A stretch of 64,000 bases of DNA from assembly GCA_046348995.1 (NCBI GenBank), contig JAXMDB010000010.1, positions 62,001-126,000 of the forward strand, read 5' to 3'. The position numbers and the translations under genes were made by a program. The stretch comes from JANNSX01 sp046348995 (GTDB taxonomy: Bacteria > Pseudomonadota > Alphaproteobacteria > Rhizobiales > Hyphomicrobiaceae). The notes beneath the pieces were generated by a model. That model was not told where the DNA came from and searched no databases. It was given only the letters and a program-made list of their open reading frames with translations. Positions 53,314 through 62,265 of this stretch are shown here, in pieces; within the stretch, counting starts at the first letter, position 1, and each line of letters starts with the position of its first letter.

Positions 53314-53989
53314 ATTCCTTGTTGTCCGACACGACCGTCGCCACGAACTTGACCTCGTAGATGCCGGCCGCGCGCAAGCGGAGCTTCAAGTCGATCGTCT
53401 CTTGCGCGCCGTCCGCTCCGCCGAAGCGATAGACGAGCGGTGGATCGCTCGGCAGCAGCTCCGGAAATTTGGCGCTCGCAGCCGTGTTGTCGTTGCTCAC
53501 GTAGGTCGCGGTGCCGGCCGTCTCGCCTTCGACCGTCACCTGGAACGTCTCCGGACGCGCCGCGCCGAAGCCCGGCTGGGCCAAGGGGTCGACGTTGAAG
53601 GCGACCTCGGTCGGCGCCTCGAGCCGCACGACCTTCGCGGTCAGCTTGACGATCTGGGCGATGCGATCGGGGGATTGGGCCTGCAGGACGAGGCGCACGT
53701 CCGCGCCGCCGCCGAAGACCTCGCCGAGATTGGCGACCTGCACGACGCCATAGCCGGGGGGCGGTTTGGTCGCGTCCGTGGCGACGGTGAGGGAAATGGG
53801 CGCAACCTCGGGGCCGGGCCAAATCCAGCGTTTCAGTTCGGCGATCGAGGAGGGAAACTTCGAGACCGCGTTGACGCCGTTCGTCACCGTGACGACGGCC
53901 GCCATCACGGCCGCGATCGCCGCATAGAGACGCCAATGCGCCTTGCGTTTAGGCTCGTCCGGTGGGGACGTCGAGGACGGCTCGGTCAT
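53273..53989 (-). CDS. Membrane-anchored protein of unknown function
   Basis: 238 residues. Short cytoplasmic N-terminus (Pro/Ser/Lys-rich), one transmembrane helix (about 21-42, WRLYAAIAAVMAAVVTVTNGV), then an extracytoplasmic beta-rich domain (VRLVLQAQSPDRIAQIVKLTAKVVRLEAPTEVAF split by strands; YEVKFVATVVSDNKEYVVES). Its 3' end overlaps the start of the following secreted protein by 41 bp, suggesting coupled production of a pair. Function unknown. Confidence 0.68.
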   Translation of the reverse strand: MTEPSSTSPPDEPKRKAHWRLYAAIAAVMAAVVTVTNGVNAVSKFPSSIAELKRWIWPGPEVAPISLTVATDATKPPPGYGVVQVANLGEVFGGGADVRLVLQAQSPDRIAQIVKLTAKVVRLEAPTEVAFNVDPLAQPGFGAARPETFQVTVEGETAGTATYVSNDNTAASAKFPELLPSDPPLVYRFGGADGAQETIDLKLRLRAAGIYEVKFVATVVSDNKEYVVESAPVRVGRK

Positions 53990-54081
53990 GCCCGCTCCCG
54001 ATCTTGCAACGAGCCATCCTAGCAGAAACGAGCTTAGCCGTCACACATCTGCTGAATGGCTCGACACGGCGATCGCCGGCG

Positions 54082-55770
54082 CTACTCGGGCAAGGCGACG
54101 GGCTTCAACTCCTCGTACCGGTCGCCGGGCCCCGGATTGGCTTTGTCGCAACGGCCACCCAGATGGTGCACCATGCCCCATACCGCGTTGAGCGCCGTCT
54201 GTACCGCACCCTCGACCCAGCCCGGCGTCCACGACACGCCGTCGCCGGCCATGAAGATGCCGCGCTCGGACGGGGATGTCTTGTCCTGCATGAAGTGACA
54301 GTACATGCGGTGGTTGTAGCGGTAGTGACCGGGCAGCGCGCCCTTGAAGGCGCCGAGGAAGTTGGGATCGCTTTCCCAGGAGACGGTCACCGGATCGCCG
54401 ATGATGTGGCTGCGGATGTCGAGGCCGGGATAGATCTTCTCGAGGGCATCGAGGGCGAGCGACACGCGCTTGTCGACCGGCAGCGGCAGCATCTTCAAGG
54501 CATCGCTCATCCAGGAATAGGTGAGGCAGATGACACCCGGCTTGCCGTCGCCGTTGTCGAAGAAGTAGGTGCCCCGCGTGATCCGGTCGGTGAGCGTCAT
54601 GCTCATGAGATCGCGGCCCGTCACGGGATTCTTCTCTTTCCAGAACGGCCGGTCGACCATCACGAAGGTCTTCGACGATTGCATGTAGCGCGTGCGGTCG
54701 AGCGCCATCCAGACCTTGTGCGAGAACAGGCTCTCGTCCACCGACATCTGCGTCGAGAGCGGCCAGCTCTGGCAGGTGACGAGCACGGCGGGGAAGCTCT
54801 TCACCATGCCCCAGCGATCGGTGATGGCGATGTCGCCGTCGAGCTCGCGCTTGATGCGGCGGACGCCCGGACGCGTCGCGCCCTGATGCAAGGTCGCGAG
54901 CGAGGTGCCTCTCGGCCAATGCACCATCTTGTCCGGCGCATGCTTCCACAGCCAGCGCGGCAGCTGCTCGACACCGCCGACGACGAAGCGCTGGTTGTCG
55001 TCGCACGCGGTGACGACGACACGCAGGATCTCCAGCATCGAGTTCGGATAGTCGCTGTCCCAGCCGCCGGTGCCGAACCCGACCTGGCCGAAGATCTCCA
55101 GATGCCGGAAGCTGCGCTTCGAGAACGCCTCGGAGGTCGCGAGGAAGCCGTAGAAGGTGCGATCGTCCCAGCGCGGCACGAGGCGATCCCAGATGGCCTT
55201 GAGGCGTTTGACGTCCCGGGCTTTCAGCGCGGCCTGCAGCGCCTTGAAGTCCGCGCCCTCCTCCAGCGCTTCCTCCCAAGCCTCCGCCACCTCCCGATAG
55301 ATCGGCGGCAGGTCGTCGAGCTTTTCCGCGTAGGTGGTCCAGCCTTCGAGATCGATGACGGTCGATGTGGTTGCCGGCGAAAGTGGATTGGGAAACGGCT
55401 TCGTGTCGAGGCCGGACATCCCGAGATAGTGATAGAAGGCGGTCGAGGAGACCGGAAACCGCATGCCGCCGAGCTCGGCGATGACGCCCTCCGCTCCCTG
55501 GAACGCTTCCGATCTGAGCCGCCCGCCGATGCGGGCGCTTTCGTAGATGACGGGCTTGAGGCCGAGCTTCATCAGCTCGTAGGCCGCCGTCATTCCCGCC
55601 ATGCCGGCGCCGACGATGGCGACCTCTTGGCCATGCCGCTCGGCGGGTAGCGATCCGAGGCCCGCTGGATGCGCGATCCAGTCGTCGAAGGGAAACGGGA
55701 AGTCGGGACCGAATGCGGTGATCGGACGTCCGTCCTCGGAAGGCTTGAGCGGCTCTTGCGGCGCGGACAT
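54082..55770 (-). CDS. Flavin amine oxidase (tryptophan 2-monooxygenase/L-amino-acid oxidase-like)
   Basis: 562 residues. N-terminal FAD motif VAIVGAGMAGMTAAYELMK with E-S-A-RIGGRL; FPVSSTAFYHYLG and a C-terminal GIFMAGDGVSWTPGWVEGAV flavin motif. Length and IAELGGMRFPVSS-type stretches recall bacterial tryptophan 2-monooxygenase (IaaM), which makes indole-3-acetamide. No amidase (IaaH) gene is seen here, so an auxin role is unproven; L-phenylalanine or another amine substrate is equally possible. Confidence 0.8.
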   Translation of the reverse strand: MSAPQEPLKPSEDGRPITAFGPDFPFPFDDWIAHPAGLGSLPAERHGQEVAIVGAGMAGMTAAYELMKLGLKPVIYESARIGGRLRSEAFQGAEGVIAELGGMRFPVSSTAFYHYLGMSGLDTKPFPNPLSPATTSTVIDLEGWTTYAEKLDDLPPIYREVAEAWEEALEEGADFKALQAALKARDVKRLKAIWDRLVPRWDDRTFYGFLATSEAFSKRSFRHLEIFGQVGFGTGGWDSDYPNSMLEILRVVVTACDDNQRFVVGGVEQLPRWLWKHAPDKMVHWPRGTSLATLHQGATRPGVRRIKRELDGDIAITDRWGMVKSFPAVLVTCQSWPLSTQMSVDESLFSHKVWMALDRTRYMQSSKTFVMVDRPFWKEKNPVTGRDLMSMTLTDRITRGTYFFDNGDGKPGVICLTYSWMSDALKMLPLPVDKRVSLALDALEKIYPGLDIRSHIIGDPVTVSWESDPNFLGAFKGALPGHYRYNHRMYCHFMQDKTSPSERGIFMAGDGVSWTPGWVEGAVQTALNAVWGMVHHLGGRCDKANPGPGDRYEELKPVALPE

Positions 55771-55857
55771 GTCAAAACCTCCGGGGCGATGGTCGCACCG
55801 TCATCCTGACATGGAGAGACACGAGGTCAACGGCCAAGCTCGCTCGGCACCCTCACC

Positions 55858-56256
55858 TCACGCCCAGGTGAGCTCACGAATGTCCGCATCGGCCCGCAGG
55901 ATGTCCTCGAGCCCCTGTGCGAGCGCCGCCGTCTTGGCCGTCGTGTCGTAGGATTTGAGCCAGCGGCGGACCTTCGGCTTGTCCGGATGGAGGAAGCAGT
56001 GGAACGCATCGCTGGCGCCGTCCGAGACGTGGCCGCAGCAGACGGCGAGCGCGAACGGCTCGTCGTGCTCGATTTCGACCATCCAGCCCCAGTCCTCGGC
56101 CGTCGCGCAGCGAACGGGAAAGCCTTTCGACGGCAGATGCAGGGCCAGATAGTCGGCGAGGCGTTTGCCGAAGATGCCGGCCTCGACGTTGACGCCCTCC
56201 TCCTCGGTGCCGACCGAAGGGAATTTCGCGGATCGGAAGGTGAGGATGCCGGCCAT
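55858..56256 (-). CDS. Small protein of unknown function
   Basis: 132 residues, no signal or membrane segment. GWMVEIEHDEPFALAVCCGHV and FHCFLHPDKPKVRRWLKSYDT stand out. I recognise no family. The start at MAGILTF is the first Met; no strong ribosome site seen. Runs opposite to the CHRD gene. Confidence 0.6.
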   Translation of the reverse strand: MAGILTFRSAKFPSVGTEEEGVNVEAGIFGKRLADYLALHLPSKGFPVRCATAEDWGWMVEIEHDEPFALAVCCGHVSDGASDAFHCFLHPDKPKVRRWLKSYDTTAKTAALAQGLEDILRADADIRELTWA

Positions 56257-56409
56257 GGGGCTGCTCGCAACGGACCATTCGCAAGCACTCTAGGCGATCT
56301 GGGTTTCGATGCCGTTGACGCAGGCGCCGGTGGGAACCGTCGAGGACGGGACCGTGTTTGAGATGACACGCCGGACCAAGCTCACGATGCCCTTATGAAA
56401 GGATTTACG

Positions 56410-56841
56410 ATGTCCACGCTCACTCGCATTCTCGCCGCGTCCGCTCTCGTAAGCTTCGCCGTCGTGCCCGGCACCTCCGCATTCGCCGAAATGGTGAAAT
56501 ACAAGGCTGACTTGCAGGCCAAGTCGGAAGTGCCCGCCACCGACTCGAGCGGCTCCGGCACCGCCGACATCACGGTCGACACCGAGGCCAAGAAGATCAG
56601 CTGGAAGGTCGACGCCAAGGATCTTTCCGGCGACGTGACGGCAGCTCACTTCCACGGTCCGGCCAAGGACGGCGCGAACGCCCCGCCGGTCCTCGACATC
56701 TCCGGCAACTGGAAGGAAGGTTCCGCCGATCTGACCGACGATCAGAAGAAGCAGCTCGACGACGGCGAGATGTACATCAATGTCCACACGGCCAAGTTCC
56801 CGGACGGCGAGATCCGCGGGCAGGTCGTGAAGGCGCAGTAA
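56410..56841 (+). CDS. Secreted CHRD-domain protein
   Basis: 143 residues from ATG 56410 with AAAGGA 7 nt upstream (the ATG at 56395 is an alternative). Signal peptide to about AFA-E; the mature part (YKADLQAKSEVPATDSSGSGTADI, AAHFHGPAKDGANAPPVLDI, YINVHTAKFPDGEIRGQVV) is the CHRD domain first known from chordin and frequent in bacterial exported proteins. Function unclear; extracytoplasmic. Confidence 0.9.
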   Translation: MSTLTRILAASALVSFAVVPGTSAFAEMVKYKADLQAKSEVPATDSSGSGTADITVDTEAKKISWKVDAKDLSGDVTAAHFHGPAKDGANAPPVLDISGNWKEGSADLTDDQKKQLDDGEMYINVHTAKFPDGEIRGQVVKAQ

Positions 56842-56860
56842 GAGAACGCATGCGCGGTAG

Positions 56861-56885
56861 CGGGCGACCTGCCAGTCGCCCCTAC
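56861..56885. repeat. REP-like element at the end of purK
   Basis: A copy of the 26893-26978 arm with one extra base and one substitution: GGGCGACC..GTCGCCC with a CTAC tip. In the minus-strand reading its GTAG contributes the TAG stop of purK. Confidence 0.75.
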
Positions 56886-57973
56886 TGTCGGCGCTTCAAC
56901 CGGTTGATGTGGCCCATCTTGCGGCCGGGACGCGCGTCCTTCTTGCCGTAGAGGTGCACGCCGACGGCCGGATCGGCGGCGAGCGTTTCCCACGCCTCGA
57001 CATCGTGGCCGATGAGATTTTCCATCACGCAATCGCTGTGACGCGCGGTAGGTCCGAGCGGCCAGCCTGCGACGGCGCGCATGTGGTTCTCGAATTGCGA
57101 GCACAGGCACGCATCGATCGTCCAATGCCCCGAGTTGTGGACGCGCGGGGCCACCTCGTTGGCGATGAGCGTGCCGCCGTCCGGACCATCGATATGGAAG
57201 AGCTCGATGGCGAGCAGGCCGACATAGTCGAGTGCCTCGGCCAGCGTACGCGCGTGCGTCAGCGCCTGCCGCGTGACCGCCGGCGAGATCGCTGCCGGCA
57301 CTGTGGAGGTTCTCAGGATGCCATCGGAATGACGGTTCTCGGGGCAATCGTAGAACCGCATCTCGCCATCTTGCCCGCGCACGGCAAGGACGGAGATCTC
57401 GCGATCGAAGCGGACCATACCTTCTGCGATAGAGGCGACGCCGCCAAGCGCGGCAAGTGCCGCCACGGCATCGGCGCCGGGCTCAACCCTGACCTGACCC
57501 TTGCCGTCGTAGCCGAAGCGTCGCGTCTTGAGCAGGAGCGGGAGCCCAAGCTCGCGCATCGCCTCGGTGAGATCGGCCGCGGTATCGACGGCCTTGTGGG
57601 GCGCGACGGGAATGCCGAGACCTGAAAGCGTGCGCTTCTCGATCAGCCGGTCCTGCGTCGCCGCCAAGGCCGCGCGCGGCGGATAGACGGGCACGATCGG
57701 CGCAACCGCATCGGCTGCGGCGACCGGCACGTTCTCGAACTCGTAGGTGACGACGTCGACCTCGGCCGCGAAGCGCGCGAGGGCCTCAGCGTCCGTGTAG
57801 GCGCCGATCGTCAGGCTCGCCGCGACATCGGCGGCCGGCGCATCGGCCACGTCGGAATAGATGCGGGACTTGAGACCGAGCCGGGCGCCCGCCATCGCGA
57901 GCATTCGCCCGAGCTGGCCGCCGCCGAGAATGCCGATCGTGGCTCCCGGCGGGAGGCGCTTAGGCGTCGTCAC
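56882..57973 (-). CDS. purK: N5-carboxyaminoimidazole ribonucleotide synthase
   Basis: 363 residues from a GTG that overlaps the purE stop by 14 bp. ATP-grasp enzyme: IGILGGGQLGRMLAMAG, ATQDRLIEKRTL, KTRRFGYDGKGQ, NEVAPRVHNSGHWTIDA. It makes N5-CAIR from AIR, bicarbonate and ATP. An in-frame Met upstream lies inside purE and is not used. Its TAG stop falls in the tip of a REP-like repeat. Confidence 0.96.
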   Translation of the reverse strand: MTTPKRLPPGATIGILGGGQLGRMLAMAGARLGLKSRIYSDVADAPAADVAASLTIGAYTDAEALARFAAEVDVVTYEFENVPVAAADAVAPIVPVYPPRAALAATQDRLIEKRTLSGLGIPVAPHKAVDTAADLTEAMRELGLPLLLKTRRFGYDGKGQVRVEPGADAVAALAALGGVASIAEGMVRFDREISVLAVRGQDGEMRFYDCPENRHSDGILRTSTVPAAISPAVTRQALTHARTLAEALDYVGLLAIELFHIDGPDGGTLIANEVAPRVHNSGHWTIDACLCSQFENHMRAVAGWPLGPTARHSDCVMENLIGHDVEAWETLAADPAVGVHLYGKKDARPGRKMGHINRLKRRQ

Positions 57974-58451
57974 GAGGCGCCTCCGCGACGGCCGCCGTCT
58001 GGCGCTGCCGCCACGCCTCCACACGTTGCATCAGCGCCGGATCGGACAGCGCCAGAATGCTCGCAGCGAGCAAGCCGGCATTGGTTGCGCCAGCCTCCCC
58101 GATCGCGAGCGTGCCGACCGGAATGCCAGCCGGCATCTGCACGATCGAGTAGAGACTGTCCTGCCCGCCCAGCGCCTTCGTCGGCACGGGCACGCCGAGC
58201 ACCGGCAGCGGCGTCATGGACGCCGTCATGCCGGGCAGATGGGCCGCGCCGCCCGCCCCGGCGATGAGCACTTTCAGGCCGCGCTCTTTTGCCGAGCGCG
58301 CGTAGGCGTAGAGCCGCTCGGGCGTGCGATGGGCCGAGACGATCCGCGTCTCGTGCGCTACGCCGAGCTCTCTCAGCACGCTCGCCGCCGCGCGCATGAT
58401 CGCCCAATCGGACTGGCTACCCATGATGATGCCGACCACTGGCGCCGTCAT
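57960..58451 (-). CDS. purE: N5-CAIR mutase
   Basis: 163 residues from MTAPVVG. GSQSDW, SAHRTPERLY and GAGGAAHLPGM are the PurE substrate-site motifs; it converts N5-CAIR to CAIR in purine synthesis. It overlaps purK and the two share a transcript. Confidence 0.97.
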   Translation of the reverse strand: MTAPVVGIIMGSQSDWAIMRAAASVLRELGVAHETRIVSAHRTPERLYAYARSAKERGLKVLIAGAGGAAHLPGMTASMTPLPVLGVPVPTKALGGQDSLYSIVQMPAGIPVGTLAIGEAGATNAGLLAASILALSDPALMQRVEAWRQRQTAAVAEAPRDDA

Positions 58452-58524
58452 ATCGTTTCCCGGATCGATGTGGTTGGTCTGGGACTTACAGGGCAGCGAC
58501 CGGCAACGCAACTCCCGCCGAGGG

Positions 58525-58731
58525 TCAGGCGATGATGTCCGGCAGCAAGGTGTCGGAGAGCTTGGAAATCTCGTCCTTCAAACGCAGCTTCTCTTTCTTG
58601 AGCCGTGTAATCTGAAGCTGGTCGCGGCCACCGGCTTCCTCGAGCTGGCCGATGGCGCTGTCGAGATCGCGATGGCGCTGCTGCAGCTCGGAGAGCCGCG
58701 CCCGGATCAGCCCGTCGTCACCGCGTCCCAT
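58525..58731 (-). CDS. DUF465 (YdcH) small protein, copy 1
   Basis: 68 residues from MGRGDDGL. Charged helical hairpin with RLKKEKLRLKDEISKL, the YdcH signature. It lies 73 bp upstream of purE on the same strand. Function unknown; related proteins are often coiled-coil and dimeric. Confidence 0.85.
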   Translation of the reverse strand: MGRGDDGLIRARLSELQQRHRDLDSAIGQLEEAGGRDQLQITRLKKEKLRLKDEISKLSDTLLPDIIA

Positions 58732-58944
58732 AAGCGTTCCATTGTCCGCGCAACCGGCCACACGGCCGATTCTAGATAGATTATCCGCCTCTTCGCCAAG
58801 CTTCGCAAGCAACCCCGAAAGCCTCTCTTAAGCAGCCTTGCGAGAACCCATGCACAGCCCCTCTCGAGACGGCCTTTCGAGCATGGACAGCGCGGACGTC
58901 CTCTGTCACACTTGTATCGTTGTCCAACTCCAATGGAGGACGAT

Positions 58945-59121
58945 ATGGCGATTACGGCTCATATCGACGAGCTTTCCGAAAAGCACCGAGCCATTGAGCG
59001 CAAGCTCGAGGAAGAGTTGAAGCACCCCTCTGCCGACGAGCTCGAAATCGCAGCCCTCAAGAAAGAGAAACTCAGACTGAAAGACGAGATCGCCAAGCTC
59101 AAGGGCGAGACCCGGCACTAA
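58945..59121 (+). CDS. DUF465 (YdcH) small protein, copy 2
   Basis: 58 residues from MAITAH, with TGGAGGACGAT upstream. KKEKLRLKDEIAKLKGETRH nearly repeats the DUF465 core of the divergent copy 214 bp away. This head-to-head pair is a recurrent alphaproteobacterial arrangement. Function unknown. Confidence 0.87.
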   Translation: MAITAHIDELSEKHRAIERKLEEELKHPSADELEIAALKKEKLRLKDEIAKLKGETRH

Positions 59122-59235
59122 GGCGGCATATCGAGATCTGAGTTGAAGGCGTCATGGCGCGGAGCCGGGCGCCTTTTGCTTTTTGGGGCATCGCCTCATA
59201 CCGGCCGGCAAAAGCGATGACACTCGATTTAGTCG

Positions 59236-59386
59236 CCCCCTCCCCCCTTGAGGGGGAGGGCAGGGTGGGGGGGCAAAGCAAAAGAGTTTTTGCTCAAGAA
59301 TCCCCCTCATCCCAAGCGCCTAAGGACTTACGCGCTGCGCGCCTAAGTCCAAGGCGCTTTGCCTTCCCCCTCAAGGGGGGAAGGGG
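59236..59386 (+). repeat. Composite ~150-bp repeat, copy B
   Basis: Same layout as copy A at 40131-40283: C/G-rich hairpin, CATCCCAAGCGCCTAAGGAC, a variable loop (CGCGCTGCGCG here), TAAGTCCAAGGCGCTT, then CCTTCCCCCTCAAGGGGGGA. It occupies most of the 299-bp gap between a DUF465 gene and the transporter gene. Confidence 0.85.
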
Positions 59387-59420
59387 CTAACGCGAAGGTC
59401 AACAGTTTTCTCGTTCGGTA

Positions 59421-60173
59421 TCAGAGGAGCCCGCTCACGCCGTCCGCGACGAGCTTGATCGAGACGGCGAGCAACAGCGCGTAGGCGAGCTTGTAGAACG
59501 GCTCGGTCGGAATGCGGCGCACCATCCACAGACCGAGATAGATACCGATGGGCCCAAGCGGAATCAGCATCAAGCTCAGGTGCAAACTCGTGCGATCGAA
59601 CAGGCCGAGCGCGAGATAGGGGCCGACCTTGAGCAGGTTCACCGCCGCGAACATCATCGACGACGTGCCGGCGTAGATCACCGGCTTCAGCCGCTGCGGC
59701 ATAACGTAGATCTGGAACGGCGGCCCGCCCGCGTGGCTGATGAAGCTGACGAAGCCCGCGACCAACCCCCAGAAGAGTCCCGGGAGCACGCGGGCTTGCG
59801 CGGTCGTGTGGGGGCGCAGCTTCAGCCAGTAGTCGAGCGTGAAGAGGAGGCCGATACCGCCCACCATCAGACGCACGGCCGCATCCGTGACGTAGGCGGC
59901 CGTCGCCCAGGCGATGCCGATACCGAGCGCCGCCGAGGGCACGAGGATCGCAAGGTTGCGGCCGTCCCAATCCTTCCGGTAGGCCCAGACGCCGACCACA
60001 TCCATCGAGATCAGGATCGGCAGCAGGATCGCCGCCGCCTGCACCGGCGGCATGACGAGGGTCAAGATCGGCACGCCGAGCACGCCGAGGCCGCTCAGGA
60101 AGCCGCTCTTCGACAGCCCCACGAGCAGCACGGCGAAGCCGGCGATCGCAAACGACCAGGGATCGCTCAGCAC
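59421..60173 (-). CDS. TauE/SafE-family membrane transporter
   Basis: 250 residues, about eight helices, with the repeated GxxxGxxSFxxHAGGPPFQIY and GLFWGLVAGFVSFISHAGG in pieces that mark the sulfite-exporter TauE/SafE (DUF81) fold. Likely moves an organosulfur or other anion across the inner membrane. It ends 19 bp after the start side of the aminotransferase gene, so they may share a transcript. Confidence 0.9.
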   Translation of the reverse strand: MLSDPWSFAIAGFAVLLVGLSKSGFLSGLGVLGVPILTLVMPPVQAAAILLPILISMDVVGVWAYRKDWDGRNLAILVPSAALGIGIAWATAAYVTDAAVRLMVGGIGLLFTLDYWLKLRPHTTAQARVLPGLFWGLVAGFVSFISHAGGPPFQIYVMPQRLKPVIYAGTSSMMFAAVNLLKVGPYLALGLFDRTSLHLSLMLIPLGPIGIYLGLWMVRRIPTEPFYKLAYALLLAVSIKLVADGVSGLL

Positions 60174-60191
60174 CGCCGGCCTACCGGGTTG

Positions 60192-61394
<1,203 letters not shown>

Positions 61395-61490
61395 GGCGTG
61401 GCCCTCCCAAATGGTCCGATTTTCGGCGCGACCATAGGGGCGGCGGTTGGGCGAGACAAGGGCGCGTGCGTCGCCGAGACCTGCGGCCTA

Positions 61491-62113
61491 CTCGACCCCT
61501 CTCCCGGGATTTTCTTGGCTCCGCGCGCCTCCGGCACGACCGCCACCCTCCCCCCAAGGGGGAGGGCCGGCTACAATGCGCATTTGGATTGCCGCGCGAC
61601 CTACTCTAACGTCCTCCGTGCATACATGGCCGTTGCTGCAATCTCTGCGAGAACGTGCTCGACACGAGCCATGACATCGCTGTTCCAAAACCTCAACACA
61701 AGAAATCCTGCCGCTTCGAGGTTGCGTGTTCGCTCTGCATCAGCTTGGGCTTGCTCAGCATGACGTCCACCATCCAACTCGACGATCAGCTTTGCATCAG
61801 GACAAACAAAGTCGGCGACGTAGTCACCGATCGGCACTTGGCGTTTGAACTTGAGCCCAACGAGGCGGCGTGCACGGAGCCGCTCCCACAGCCGCTTCTC
61901 GGCATCGGTCGAGTTGCTCCGCAAGGTTCGTGCAAGGTGAAGATTGCGTCTCATCGGCGGATCAGCCTCGGCTGTTCCCATCTCGCGCTCGCGGCATGCG
62001 CGCGCTCTCGACGCGTTCTGCGACTTTTATTGTGCAGCAAGCACCGCACTTATGGTAGCCGGCCCTCCCCTTTGGGGGGAGGGTGGCGCGAATGCGCCGG
62101 GAGAGGGGTCGAG
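61491..62113. mobile_element. Cassette-like segment with 17-bp inverted ends around a DUF559 gene
   Basis: CTCGACCCCTCTCCCGG (61491-61507) and its exact complement (62097-62113) bound 623 bp. Inside each end lies a second, nearly exact inverted block (61541-61574 and 62055-62088; CGCCACCCTCCCCCCAA and GGGGGAGGGCCGGCTAC). The only gene between is DUF559. No transposase is visible. It could also be two opposed dispersed repeats that happen to bracket the gene. Confidence 0.45.
61601..61954 (-). CDS. DUF559 (Vsr-like fold) protein
   Basis: 117 residues from MRRNLHLART (a Met 9 codons earlier is possible). ARTLRSNSTDAEKRLWERLR, FKRQVPIGDYVADFVC and LIVELDGGRHAEQAQAD, then VLRFWNSDVMAR, are the DUF559 signature, related to very-short-patch-repair endonucleases. 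Asp and Glu residues suggest a nuclease fold. Target unknown. Confidence 0.88.
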   Translation of the reverse strand: MRRNLHLARTLRSNSTDAEKRLWERLRARRLVGLKFKRQVPIGDYVADFVCPDAKLIVELDGGRHAEQAQADAERTRNLEAAGFLVLRFWNSDVMARVEHVLAEIAATAMYARRTLE

Positions 62114-62265
62114 AAAGGGAACACGCTCCGCATCGTCCAAAGACGCCAGAGCTCGAGCGTCGTAGCGGTGACGCAAGCTTCGACGCGGGTCCGTGCTCCG
62201 CTGATTGGGCCATCTCCACTTCGCGGTCACATGCTCTATCAAGTCGCTCTCGAAGAGGAGTGATC
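61955..62265. other. Gap between DUF559 gene and kinase-aminotransferase gene
   Basis: 311 bp. Holds the right end of the inverted repeat pair; nothing else recognisable. A GAGGAG just before 62266 serves the next gene. Confidence 0.55.

Noticed and set aside
54082..55770. Firm iaaM call and auxin biosynthesis
   Set aside because: No iaaH partner and family members differ widely in substrate; kept only as a possibility.
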